64,000 nt of DNA from Muribaculaceae bacterium (GTDB lineage Bacteria > Bacteroidota > Bacteroidia > Bacteroidales > Muribaculaceae): the NCBI GenBank assembly GCA_017473615.1, contig JAFUKL010000002.1, positions 47,471 to 111,470 on the forward strand. The letters run 5' to 3'. Shown one piece after another: positions 16,442 to 24,626 of this stretch; the stretch's first letter is position 1; the number at the start of each line of letters is the position of its first letter. The position numbers and the translations under genes are program-made. A model generated the notes under the pieces. It saw only the letters and a program-made list of their open reading frames with translations, made no database searches and was not told where the DNA came from.

Positions 16442-17992
16442 ATGATTATGACAAACGGATTGATACTTTGGGCTGATGATGAGATAGATTTATTGAAACC
16501 GCATATAATGTTCTTGAACGCCAAGGGCTATGATGTGGTGACGGTATCGAATGGGCGTGATGCTCTCGATGCTGTGAAGGAGCGTAATTTCGATCTTGTG
16601 ATTTTGGATGAGAACATGCCCGGTCTTAGCGGACTGGAAACGTTGTCGCAAATAAAAATGACTCATCCCGGAGTGCCGGTTATCATGATTACCAAAAGCG
16701 AGGAAGAAAATATCATGAATCAGGCGATAGGAAATAAGATTGCCGATTATTTGATAAAACCCGTGAACCCCAATCAAATACTGCTTTCTATAAAGAAAAA
16801 CCTGCATTCGGGTTTGCTGGTATCGCAAAAGGCGTCATCCGACTATCGGCAAGAGTTTCAGCGTATCAGCAGTATGATAAACGGGGCTTCTGATTTTGAT
16901 GAGTGGTGCGATGTATATCGTAGTTTGGTTCACTGGGAACTTACGCTTGCCGGCGCCGATACCAACATGGATGAACTGTTGAAAATGCAGAAAATAGAGG
17001 CAAATGCAGCTTTTGGTAAGTTTGTCAAGAAGAACTATGAGCAATGGATAACTTCCGACAATCATCCTCTTATGAGCCATGAGATTTTTAAGAAGAAAGT
17101 GTTTCCTTTGCTTGATGCCGGGGAAAAGGTGTTCTTTATTGTGATAGATAATTTCCGTCTTGATCAATGGCGTGCGATAAAGCCGTTGCTTGGGGAGTAC
17201 TTCACTATAGATGAGGATGGTCTTTATTGCAGTATATTGCCTACGGCTACACAATATGCGCGCAATTCCATTTTTTCGGGACTTATGCCTATAGATATAG
17301 CGAGGATGTTCCCCGATTTATGGGTGGATGAGGATGAAGAAGAGGGTAAGAATCTGAACGAATCTCCATTGATACAGACGATATTGGATCGCTATCGCAA
17401 ACCGTATAAGTTCTCCTATAATAAGATAAACGACTCTGTAGCGGGAGAAAAGTTGTTGCAGAATTTCAGTAATTTGGATAATTATGACTTGAATGTTATA
17501 GTCCTGAATTTTGTGGATATGCTTTCTCATGCCCGTACCGAAAGCAAGATGATACGTGAACTTGCTTATAGTGATGCGGCATATCGTTCGCTCACCGAAT
17601 CATGGTTCAAACACTCAAGTGCGCTTGAAATTATCAAGAAAATTGCCGAAAAGAATTACCGGCTGGTGCTTACCACCGATCACGGCACTATCTGTGTGGA
17701 TAATCCGGTGAAAGTTATAGGAGATAAAGCCGTGAATACCAATTTACGTTATAAGGTGGGTAAAAACTTGAGTTATAATGCTAAACAGGTATATGAGGTG
17801 AAGAAACCACAGCAATTAGGATTGCCTTCACCTAACATTTCGTCTACATATATATTTACGATGAACAGGGACTTTTTTGCTTACCCCAACAATTATAACT
17901 ATTACGTGCAGTATTATAATAATACGTTCCAGCACGGTGGTATCTCTATGGAGGAGATGCTTGTCCCCGTTGTTACCATGACAAAGAAATAA
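16442..17992 (+). CDS. porX: T9SS regulator PorX: response regulator with PglZ domain
   Basis: A 516-aa fusion of a CheY-like receiver (residues 5-125) and a C-terminal alkaline-phosphatase-like PglZ domain. The receiver has acidic-pocket Asp12/Asp13, phospho-acceptor Asp56 in LVILDENMPG, and the switch Thr and Lys in VIMITK and YLIKPVNP. In the PglZ domain, FIVIDNFRLDQW and LTTDHGT carry likely metal ligands. There is no DNA-binding domain. In Porphyromonas PorX works with the PorY kinase and the sigma factor SigP to control T9SS genes, and its PglZ domain acts as a nucleotide phosphodiesterase. It sits directly behind porW. No porY or sigP is in the window. Confidence 0.93.
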   Translation: MIMTNGLILWADDEIDLLKPHIMFLNAKGYDVVTVSNGRDALDAVKERNFDLVILDENMPGLSGLETLSQIKMTHPGVPVIMITKSEEENIMNQAIGNKIADYLIKPVNPNQILLSIKKNLHSGLLVSQKASSDYRQEFQRISSMINGASDFDEWCDVYRSLVHWELTLAGADTNMDELLKMQKIEANAAFGKFVKKNYEQWITSDNHPLMSHEIFKKKVFPLLDAGEKVFFIVIDNFRLDQWRAIKPLLGEYFTIDEDGLYCSILPTATQYARNSIFSGLMPIDIARMFPDLWVDEDEEEGKNLNESPLIQTILDRYRKPYKFSYNKINDSVAGEKLLQNFSNLDNYDLNVIVLNFVDMLSHARTESKMIRELAYSDAAYRSLTESWFKHSSALEIIKKIAEKNYRLVLTTDHGTICVDNPVKVIGDKAVNTNLRYKVGKNLSYNAKQVYEVKKPQQLGLPSPNISSTYIFTMNRDFFAYPNNYNYYVQYYNNTFQHGGISMEEMLVPVVTMTKK

Positions 17993-18085
17993 TCCAATAA
18001 AAGAAAGTTAAGTTTTCGTTGTTTTTAGGAAAACTATTGGAGATATAGAAGGCTGAATGAACTTTTGAGATAAGTTGCAGGTGAC

Positions 18086-18580
18086 ATGAAACGGATTGGA
18101 ATTTTGTCGGATACACATTCCTTTTGGGATGATAAGTATATACAGTACTTTACCGGATGTGATGAGATATGGCATGCCGGCGACATAGGTACAGAAGATA
18201 TTATAGACCGTTTGGAAAGTATTGCTCCTGTACGTGCCGTGTATGGCAATTGCGATGGTGGCATGATGCGACGCCGTTTTAAGGAAGTGGAGACATTTAT
18301 TCTTGATGGTGTGAAAGTGTGGATGACTCATATAGGTGGTTATCCCGGTAAGTATGCACCGGGAGTAAAATCGGCACTTATGGCAGAACATCCTGATGTG
18401 ATGGTGTGCGGTCATTCTCATATTTTAAAAATCATGCCCGATCGTGTATTGGGGCTGTTGCATGTAAATCCCGGGGCAGCCGGGAGGCAGGGGTGGCAAG
18501 TGGTGAGAACCTTGGTTATTCTTACCATTGATGCCGGAGTGATAAAGGATTGTGAAGTTATTGAATTAGGAAACAGATAA
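18086..18580 (+). CDS. Metallophosphoesterase, YfcE/MJ0936-type
   Basis: A 164-aa soluble calcineurin-like phosphoesterase with the five metal-binding blocks in order: GILSDTHS, WHAGDIG, VYGNCDG, MTHIGGYPG (in place of the usual GH) and VCGHSH. The ending LHVNPGAAG...R is typical of the YfcE/YsnB group, which hydrolyses model phosphodiesters; the natural substrate is unknown. It starts 93 bp after porX and is followed 11 bp later by a SPOR lipoprotein. Confidence 0.92.
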   Translation: MKRIGILSDTHSFWDDKYIQYFTGCDEIWHAGDIGTEDIIDRLESIAPVRAVYGNCDGGMMRRRFKEVETFILDGVKVWMTHIGGYPGKYAPGVKSALMAEHPDVMVCGHSHILKIMPDRVLGLLHVNPGAAGRQGWQVVRTLVILTIDAGVIKDCEVIELGNR

Positions 18581-18591
18581 ACAAAATATTT

Positions 18592-19095
18592 ATGAGAAAG
18601 AGAATCGTTTATGCAATGATTGCTGCAGTGCTGTTGTCGTTGACAGCGGTCTCATGCAAGACTTCTGAAGAGAATTATAAAGCCGCTTATGATATAGCAG
18701 CAAGAAAGCAAGTGGGAGGAGTAAATCGTGACGTAAGTTCGTTTATTGAGCGAGAGAAGCGATTATCGGAACAGAAGGTTGTAGCAGGAGATACTGTGCG
18801 TATGCTCACCCGGCGAGTAAGAATGATAGAGGGGAACGATGCTGATATTGACAATTATTGTGTCGTGGCAGGTGATTTTAAGCAAGTATTTAATGCAAAG
18901 TCGCTGAGCGGTCGCATAAATACCGCTGAAGGTAATACATTATCTTATGTGGTGATGAATCCGGAGAAACTTTATTATGTGGTCTATCGCGGATTTGATA
19001 CTAAGGAAGATGCTGCATCTTTCTTGAAGAATAAGGATAATTTCAAGGTTAAACTACCTGTTGAGCAACCGTGGATTCTGGAAACTCAAAAATGA
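18592..19095 (+). CDS. SPOR-domain-like lipoprotein
   Basis: A 167-aa protein with a signal peptide and lipobox LTAVSC (Cys about residue 22). The second half, from DIDNYCVVAGDFKQVFNAKSL to about residue 155, resembles a SPOR domain: a start like Y.VV.G.F, and a middle with YYVVYRGFDTKEDAASFL. SPOR domains bind denuded peptidoglycan at division or remodelling sites. The assignment is by pattern only. It is likely co-transcribed with the phosphoesterase before it and the acetyltransferase 6 bp after. Confidence 0.75.
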   Translation: MRKRIVYAMIAAVLLSLTAVSCKTSEENYKAAYDIAARKQVGGVNRDVSSFIEREKRLSEQKVVAGDTVRMLTRRVRMIEGNDADIDNYCVVAGDFKQVFNAKSLSGRINTAEGNTLSYVVMNPEKLYYVVYRGFDTKEDAASFLKNKDNFKVKLPVEQPWILETQK

Positions 19096-19101
19096 TTCTC
19101 T

Positions 19102-19614
19102 ATGCCGGGTGATATTAATTTACCTGAATTGAAACGGGGGTGGAAACTTGGGTTTGGTGATGATGATGAATTTATCGATTATTTCTTTTCCCATTATGAC
19201 AGTGATGATACCCGTTCGGTGGTACGAGACGATAATGGTTGTATTATAGCACAGTTACATTGCTATCTGTTTTATGATGCGGTATGTAATGATAAAGGGT
19301 GTTATATTTACGGAGTTACCACTTTGCCGGAATATCGTGGAAAGGGCATAGCTGCCGAAATGATTAAAAACTTATTACTTGATTTAAATGGCAGCGGTGT
19401 GGCGTATGCCGTGTTGATTGCCGAGAATGCGGTGCTGCAGCGGTGGTATGAGAAATTAGGGTTTGTGAAAAGTACTCCAATAATAGAAGTGAAGGGGCAA
19501 GATGATAATATGAATTTTGCGATGGACGATATATCAAAAAATCAAGGAATGTATTATATTTTCAAACCCGAAATAACTCGTTTCACTCCGAAAATCCCGA
19601 TTTCTTGCACCTGA
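19102..19614 (+). CDS. GNAT family N-acetyltransferase
   Basis: A 170-aa soluble enzyme with the GNAT fold. The acetyl-CoA binding motif A is YGVTTLPEYRGKGIAAEMIKNLL (R/Q-x-x-G-x-G/A as RGKGIA), and a C-terminal NAVLQRWYEKLGFVK gives motif B. The acceptor substrate cannot be inferred. The start at 19102 lies 6 bp after the SPOR gene. The end approaches the converging porE gene, with an AT-rich gap of 87 bp. Confidence 0.85.
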   Translation: MPGDINLPELKRGWKLGFGDDDEFIDYFFSHYDSDDTRSVVRDDNGCIIAQLHCYLFYDAVCNDKGCYIYGVTTLPEYRGKGIAAEMIKNLLLDLNGSGVAYAVLIAENAVLQRWYEKLGFVKSTPIIEVKGQDDNMNFAMDDISKNQGMYYIFKPEITRFTPKIPISCT

Positions 19615-19674
19615 CTTCGTCGTAAGAAAAACACAATTTGACGAAAAACTCCATTCCAAAATATTCCTTAAAAG

Positions 19675-19699
19675 AATCTCGAAATAAAATTAAAACAAC
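19675..19699 (-). repeat. 25-bp repeat, copy 1, at the 3' end of porE
   Basis: The 25 bases 19675-19699 are identical to 53724-53748. On the minus strand the copy begins two bases after the porE stop codon. Unlike the second copy it has no clear matching left arm, but nearby TTTTAAGGAA suggests a degenerate version of the same element. Confidence 0.7.
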
Positions 19700-19701
19700 T
19701 T

Positions 19702-21678
19702 CTAATAAATGTAGTTTGTGCTGATAACTTGAAACTCGGTGCGGCGGTTTATCTGGTCGGCTGCATCCTTGTCTTCGTCACTCAAGCCATCGATGTATTC
19801 TTCTGTGAGAGTATCCCCTTCTTTGAATTGAGGATAAAGTCGTGCGATGCGTTTTGTAACCGTTTTAGGTCGGCTTTTACCATATCCTTTATGGCGCAAT
19901 CTGTCTTCCGCTATACCCTGTGAAATCAAGTAGTCTACTACCGATTTAGCACGCCTGTCACTTAATTTGTTGTTGTATTCATCGCTTCCTATTCTGTCGG
20001 TGTGAGATGACATCTCTATCGCCACATGAGGATTGTCTTTAAGCAGTTGTGCCATTTCATCGAGTGCCTGTTTGGATTCGTCTCTCAAGACGGCTTTATC
20101 GAAATCGTAGAAGATGTTTTCCACAACTTGTGGTTTTTCTATCGATGCAAGGATGAAATCCACCGTATATTCGGCGTCTTCTTCTATGGTATCGCTTTCA
20201 AATTCTTGTTTGCCGTTCAAGTAGTTCTTTGCGCTTGCCAACATGGCGTATTTGACACCTCTTTGCAGCTTGAAACGGAAAGTACCATCGGGCTTACCCA
20301 TTGCTTTCTGGTTGGAACCGTCGTCTCCCACTATACGTATGATGGCATTGGGTACAGGCTCTTCGTCTTTGTCGAGCACCGATCCGGAAATCCATATTTG
20401 CAAATCGGGTAGGACAAAACTATAGATGTGGTCGTAGCCGCGGGCATCGTTTCTGTTGGAACTGAAGAATCCCGATTCTCCTTTATCGAAAGTGATTCCG
20501 AAGTCATCGGCAGCCGAGTTCATTGGTATACCCATATTCACTATATTCCAACCGCCTGATGGCGTTAATTGCGCACGGAATAAGTCAAGCCCTCCCAATC
20601 CGGCATGTCCATCGCTGGAAAAGTACATCACGCTGTCACTTCTCCAGTAGGGAAATCGCTCGTCACCGGGCGTATTTATCACATCACCGAGGTTTTCAAG
20701 AGTTCCTATGCGTTCTTTCAGATTGATGCGCCAGATGTCTTTGCCACCCTGACCTCCCGGCATATCGCTTACGAAGTAGAGCCAATTACCGTCGGCACTT
20801 ATGGCAGGGTCTCCGTATGCCGAAATGGTGTCGGCGGTGATTTCAAGTTTTTGGGGTGCGCTCCATTGGGCTTCGGAGCGTTGTGAAGTGTATATTTCCA
20901 CCGATGTGTTTGCGTTAGGTTCACGTCGTGCTTTTGCCAAGTACATGGTAGTACCATCGGGCGAAAATGCGGTTATACCTTCATCCAATTCGGTATTAAG
21001 TTCTCCTTCGGCAAGTTCAGGACGTTGCCATGCACCTTTTTCGTTTTTCTTGGAAACAAATATGTCGCTTTTTTTTGTGCCGGTAATCTCGCTTTTGTTG
21101 GTGCCTGTCGCTTTTTCGCTTGAGGAAGTGAAATACAACTGGTCATAATCGCCTCCCGGCAGGAACATCGGAGCGAAGTCGGCGCGCCGCGAATTCAAGA
21201 GTTTGGCGTTCTTTACGATGTAGCGTGTGGGTGTCTTTTTCCACTTCAGGGCGAGTTGACATCCTCTTTTTCCGTCTTTTGCCTCTTGTGATTTAGGATT
21301 CAATTCAAGGAAAGCATCATAGTTTTTCAGTGCTGCCGCATATTTGCCTTCTTTGTGTTGCGACTGTGCGAGGTATAGGAATTTCATGCTGTCGGGATAT
21401 GCGTAGCGGATGGCATTTTGGTAGGCAGCCGATGCGCGTGCCGACATGTTTATTTTACGGTAGCATTCTCCCATTTTGAAAGCAATCATGCCTCTTGTGG
21501 GTCTTTCCTCTCGCTTTGTCATCTTGTTGTAGACTTTGCGGTAGGTGTTTGCGGCATCATGATATTCGCCGCGTGCCATTTGTTCGTCTGCTACACTTAG
21601 TTTTGCGCCACCGCATCCCGTAAGGGTTATGCAGACAGTTGCCAAAATGGCGAATACTATGTAAAATTCCTTCTTCAT
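19702..21678 (-). CDS. porE: T9SS component PorE-like: TPR / beta-propeller / carboxypeptidase-regulatory / OmpA lipoprotein
   Basis: A 658-aa lipoprotein (lipobox TLTGC, Cys about residue 22). Its domain order is that of Porphyromonas PorE: TPR-like helices to residue ~150, a WD40/PD40-type propeller (repeats such as AISADGNWLYFVSDMPGG and YFSSDGHAGLGGLDLF) to ~430, a carboxypeptidase-regulatory-like domain (ISGSVLDKDEEPVPNAIIRI) to ~520, and an OmpA C-terminal domain. The OmpA part has FYDFDKAVLRDES and the peptidoglycan-binding SHTDRIGSDEYNNKLSDRR. PorE is reported to anchor the T9SS to the cell wall. A generic OmpA/PD40 protein is the alternative, but porW and porX nearby favour PorE. Confidence 0.82.
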   Translation of the reverse strand: MKKEFYIVFAILATVCITLTGCGGAKLSVADEQMARGEYHDAANTYRKVYNKMTKREERPTRGMIAFKMGECYRKINMSARASAAYQNAIRYAYPDSMKFLYLAQSQHKEGKYAAALKNYDAFLELNPKSQEAKDGKRGCQLALKWKKTPTRYIVKNAKLLNSRRADFAPMFLPGGDYDQLYFTSSSEKATGTNKSEITGTKKSDIFVSKKNEKGAWQRPELAEGELNTELDEGITAFSPDGTTMYLAKARREPNANTSVEIYTSQRSEAQWSAPQKLEITADTISAYGDPAISADGNWLYFVSDMPGGQGGKDIWRINLKERIGTLENLGDVINTPGDERFPYWRSDSVMYFSSDGHAGLGGLDLFRAQLTPSGGWNIVNMGIPMNSAADDFGITFDKGESGFFSSNRNDARGYDHIYSFVLPDLQIWISGSVLDKDEEPVPNAIIRIVGDDGSNQKAMGKPDGTFRFKLQRGVKYAMLASAKNYLNGKQEFESDTIEEDAEYTVDFILASIEKPQVVENIFYDFDKAVLRDESKQALDEMAQLLKDNPHVAIEMSSHTDRIGSDEYNNKLSDRRAKSVVDYLISQGIAEDRLRHKGYGKSRPKTVTKRIARLYPQFKEGDTLTEEYIDGLSDEDKDAADQINRRTEFQVISTNYIY

Positions 21679-21717
21679 CGTAACTATATCAACGGAAAAC
21701 GCTCTTGTTTTATTGTA

Positions 21718-22935
21718 TCATCTCAATAACAGGGAACTATCGCCGTAACTAAGGAAACGGTAATCGTGTGCGAGTGCATGGTCATATATAGCCTGCCAAT
21801 TGCCCTCAACGAATGCCGATACTAACAGCAACAGAGTGGATTGCGGTTGGTGAAAATTTGTAATCATCCCTCTTATTATACGGAATTTGAACGTTGGTGC
21901 AATCATAATCTGTGTGCTGCCTATGTAGCGGTCGACTCCTTGGCGGTCAAGTCGGTCTATGATGGCTTGAAGGGCATCACGCGTGCTTATTTTGTATTCT
22001 TTTTCGTATGGAGCCCATTGCTTGACGCACAAGTCCTCTTCTCCGGCATCGGGATTGTCGAGCAGTGTCACACCTATATAATAAAGGCTCTCTATTGTTC
22101 TGACCGAAGTGGTTCCCACTGCGATTACATTGCCTTCGGCATTAATCAGGTCGTTAAGCAGACTGCGTTCTACCGAAATGAATTCTGTGTGCATTGTATG
22201 GTCGCCAATGTTGTCGGCTTTGACCGGTTGGAATGTACCGGCTCCTACGTGTAAGGTAAGTTCACGACGTGTGATTCCTTGCTTGTCGCACTCGGCTAAG
22301 ACTTCATCGGTGAAATGAAGGCCTGCGGTTGGAGCTGCAACACTGCCTTCGATGTGTGAGTAAACAGTTTGGTAGTCGGTTGAATCGGACTCTTCGGTGT
22401 TTCTGTTTAAATAGGGAGGGATGGGAATTTCTCCTATTGCATCGAGTAACGACGCAAATGTTACGTTCTTGTTGTCCCAAGTGAAGATTATTTCAAATGC
22501 GTTTCCGCGTTGCTCGCCTCGAGTGGCGCATAGTGTCACCAGTAGCCCCTCTACGTTTACCTCTTGTTCCAAGCAGCCTTGCTTCCAACGTTTTGAGTTA
22601 CCTACGAAACACAGCCAGCGGCATTCTCCCGAAGTCTGAAAAATAAGGGCGTAATCCCGTGGTAGAACAGGCTCAAGGCAGAATATTTCTATAGTGGCTC
22701 CGCCGTTGGGCTTTTGAAACCGCAATCGGGCATTGATGACCTTGGTGTTGTTGTAAACAAGCATTGAGTTTTGCGGCAGCAACCGTGGAACATCATAAAA
22801 ATGCAAATCCTCGATGTTGCCATCCTTGTAGAACAATAATTTGCATTGTTCGCGCTTGGCAAGCGGATGCTTTGCAATCCGCTCATCAGGGAGAGGGTAG
22901 TTGAAATCCTGTATTTGAATCTCTTTTATTGTCAT
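21718..22935 (-). CDS. queA: S-adenosylmethionine:tRNA ribosyltransferase-isomerase
   Basis: Cytoplasmic queuosine-pathway enzyme that transfers the ribosyl part of SAM to preQ1-modified tRNA, giving epoxyqueuosine. The 405-aa protein shows DFNYPLPDERIAKHPLAKRE at the N terminus, NNTKVINARL, the core VYSHIEGSVAAPTAGLHFT, LTLHVGAGTFQPVKA, and ITNFHQPQSTLLLLVSAF at the C terminus. It is slightly longer than typical (~350 aa). It lies 43 bp downstream of the PatB-type gene, in the same direction. Confidence 0.95.
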   Translation of the reverse strand: MTIKEIQIQDFNYPLPDERIAKHPLAKREQCKLLFYKDGNIEDLHFYDVPRLLPQNSMLVYNNTKVINARLRFQKPNGGATIEIFCLEPVLPRDYALIFQTSGECRWLCFVGNSKRWKQGCLEQEVNVEGLLVTLCATRGEQRGNAFEIIFTWDNKNVTFASLLDAIGEIPIPPYLNRNTEESDSTDYQTVYSHIEGSVAAPTAGLHFTDEVLAECDKQGITRRELTLHVGAGTFQPVKADNIGDHTMHTEFISVERSLLNDLINAEGNVIAVGTTSVRTIESLYYIGVTLLDNPDAGEEDLCVKQWAPYEKEYKISTRDALQAIIDRLDRQGVDRYIGSTQIMIAPTFKFRIIRGMITNFHQPQSTLLLLVSAFVEGNWQAIYDHALAHDYRFLSYGDSSLLLR

Positions 22936-22978
22936 CGTTAAAGCAAGTCGTATAAACTTATGGGGAAAGTTAACCTGA

Positions 22979-24157
22979 TTATTCTGTATATATTGCGTTT
23001 TTGAGTTGTTCCAATGCGTTTAGTAACATTCCGCGTGAGTTTGCCACATTCAGGCGCATGTGACCTTCTCCTCCATTGCCGAATGTTTCGCCGTCGTTAA
23101 GTGCAAGATGAGCCTTATTTACAAAAAGGTCGATTAAGGCATCGTGGCTGAGCTTTAGGCCTGTGCAGTCAAGCCAGATAAGGAATGATGCCTGTGGGCG
23201 TACCGGATGTATTCCGGGAAGATTCTCCTTGCAGTATTCTTCTACGGCTATGATGTTGTCTTCTATATACGGGATAAGTTCTTCAAGCCATTCTTCCCCG
23301 TATGTATAGGCTGCCTCGGTGGCTACTGTGGCGAACCATGTGGGTACATTTAATTCGTTTACTTGAAGCCATTGGAAGAACGGTTTGCGCAGTTCGGGAT
23401 TTTTAACTACGCACCATGAGCTTGTAACCCCGGGAATGTTAAAAGTTTTTGACGGTGCGCCGAAAGAGATACTCACCATTGCTGCGTCTTCGCTTACCGA
23501 TGCAAACGGAGTATGCTTATGTCCGAACAGACCCAAGTCGCCATGTATTTCATCGCTCACAACCACCACATCGTATTTACGTGCCAGTCGTGCCACTTCA
23601 GTAAGCGTTTCCTTACTCCAGCATATTCCTATGGGATTGTGAGGGTTGCATAGCACCATCAGTTTGGGCTTTTGTTCTCTGAATATATTTTCAAGCCCTT
23701 CTAAATCCATTTCGTAAGTGTCGTCTTTCTTTATAAGATCGTTGCTTACTACTCGGCGGTGGTTGCCTATAGCCACATTGCGGAACGGTGTGTACACAGG
23801 CTGCTGTATCACCACGGTATCGCCTTTTTGGGTGAAGAAATTCAAAGCGTAGGCATATCCTCTCACCACGCCTGCCACAAATGTTATTTCCTCATGGGCT
23901 ACGTCCCATTTGTGCCGTTTTCTGATCCATTTGATAATGGAGTTCCAGTAGCTTTCGGGAGCTTGGGAATAGCCGTAGATGTGATGTGAAGCGCGTTTTT
24001 CAATGGCATCGCTGATTGCGGGGCATACCTCAAAGTCCATATCGGCAATCCACAGCGGACACAGGTCATCTCGCCCGAATACCTTTGTCAGGCAATCGGT
24101 CATGATGGAACCGGTTCCTCGCCTGTCGATGATTTTGTCAAAATTGTATTTGTTCAT
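22979..24157 (-). CDS. PatB/MalY-type C-S lyase (PLP-dependent, aminotransferase fold)
   Basis: A 392-aa fold-type I PLP enzyme. It opens with MNKYNFDKIIDRRGTGS, PLWIADMDFEV and HIYGYSQAPESYW, which are characteristic of cystathionine beta-lyase PatB and MalY rather than ordinary aminotransferases. CNPHNPIGICWS, VVVSDEIHGDL and the PLP lysine in SFGAPSKTFNIPG follow. It probably cleaves C-S bonds of cystathionine or cysteine conjugates. I use the ATG at 24157; an in-frame upstream ATG at 24184 would start inside the -7 promoter box at 24182-24189. Confidence 0.9.
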   Translation of the reverse strand: MNKYNFDKIIDRRGTGSIMTDCLTKVFGRDDLCPLWIADMDFEVCPAISDAIEKRASHHIYGYSQAPESYWNSIIKWIRKRHKWDVAHEEITFVAGVVRGYAYALNFFTQKGDTVVIQQPVYTPFRNVAIGNHRRVVSNDLIKKDDTYEMDLEGLENIFREQKPKLMVLCNPHNPIGICWSKETLTEVARLARKYDVVVVSDEIHGDLGLFGHKHTPFASVSEDAAMVSISFGAPSKTFNIPGVTSSWCVVKNPELRKPFFQWLQVNELNVPTWFATVATEAAYTYGEEWLEELIPYIEDNIIAVEEYCKENLPGIHPVRPQASFLIWLDCTGLKLSHDALIDLFVNKAHLALNDGETFGNGGEGHMRLNVANSRGMLLNALEQLKNAIYTE

Positions 24158-24181
24158 TTCGTTAAGTTGTAGAAGATTGTG

Positions 24182-24189
24182 CAAAATTA
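24182..24189 (-). promoter_or_regulatory. -7 element of the patB-like/queA promoter
   Basis: A perfect TAATTTTG on the minus strand, 25 bp upstream of the ATG at 24157. It sets the start of the lyase gene. No clear -33 TTG is seen. Confidence 0.55.
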
Positions 24190-24326
24190 CAAAATAGTTG
24201 GAAGTTGGGTATTAGAAGATGTGAATTATTTCAATATTAAGAGACATTTTAAGAACAGAGGAGCGTTTAACTAATGTTAAAATCAAGAAAAGAAGTTATA
24301 TATTATCTAAATTAAAGAAAAATATA

Positions 24327-24626
24327 TAAATTTGCAGGTTGAATATAGAAGTGAACCTATGATTAAGAGTTGTTCTCAGATAATAAAATAAGTACTTGGC
24401 TCTCACAAGGCTCTATTAGTGTGCCTTGTGTGTGTTATTTATGCCTATGATTGGTGATTAAAACATGAAAACTTGAACTTTAAGCCGTAGAAGTTTGTTT
24501 ATCAATGTTGAGAGGACTTATAAAAGTCCAAATCATCATGAGAACCCCCGGAAACATGGTGTAAAGGTCTATGAAAGAGAGAAATAATTTAATATAAACC
24601 AATGTAAAACTAAAAACGATTTTTGC
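24327..24626 (+). promoter_or_regulatory. -7 box and long structured leader of the SusC-like operon
   Basis: The gap 24190-24626 holds no gene. A perfect TAAATTTG (24327-24334) suggests transcription starting near 24341, leaving about 285 nt of untranslated leader. It can form two hairpins: CACAAGGC (24404-24411) with GCCTTGTG (24423-24430), and GGACTT/AAGTCC at 24514-24529. A long structured leader suggests post-transcriptional control, but I see no known riboswitch. Confidence 0.5.
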
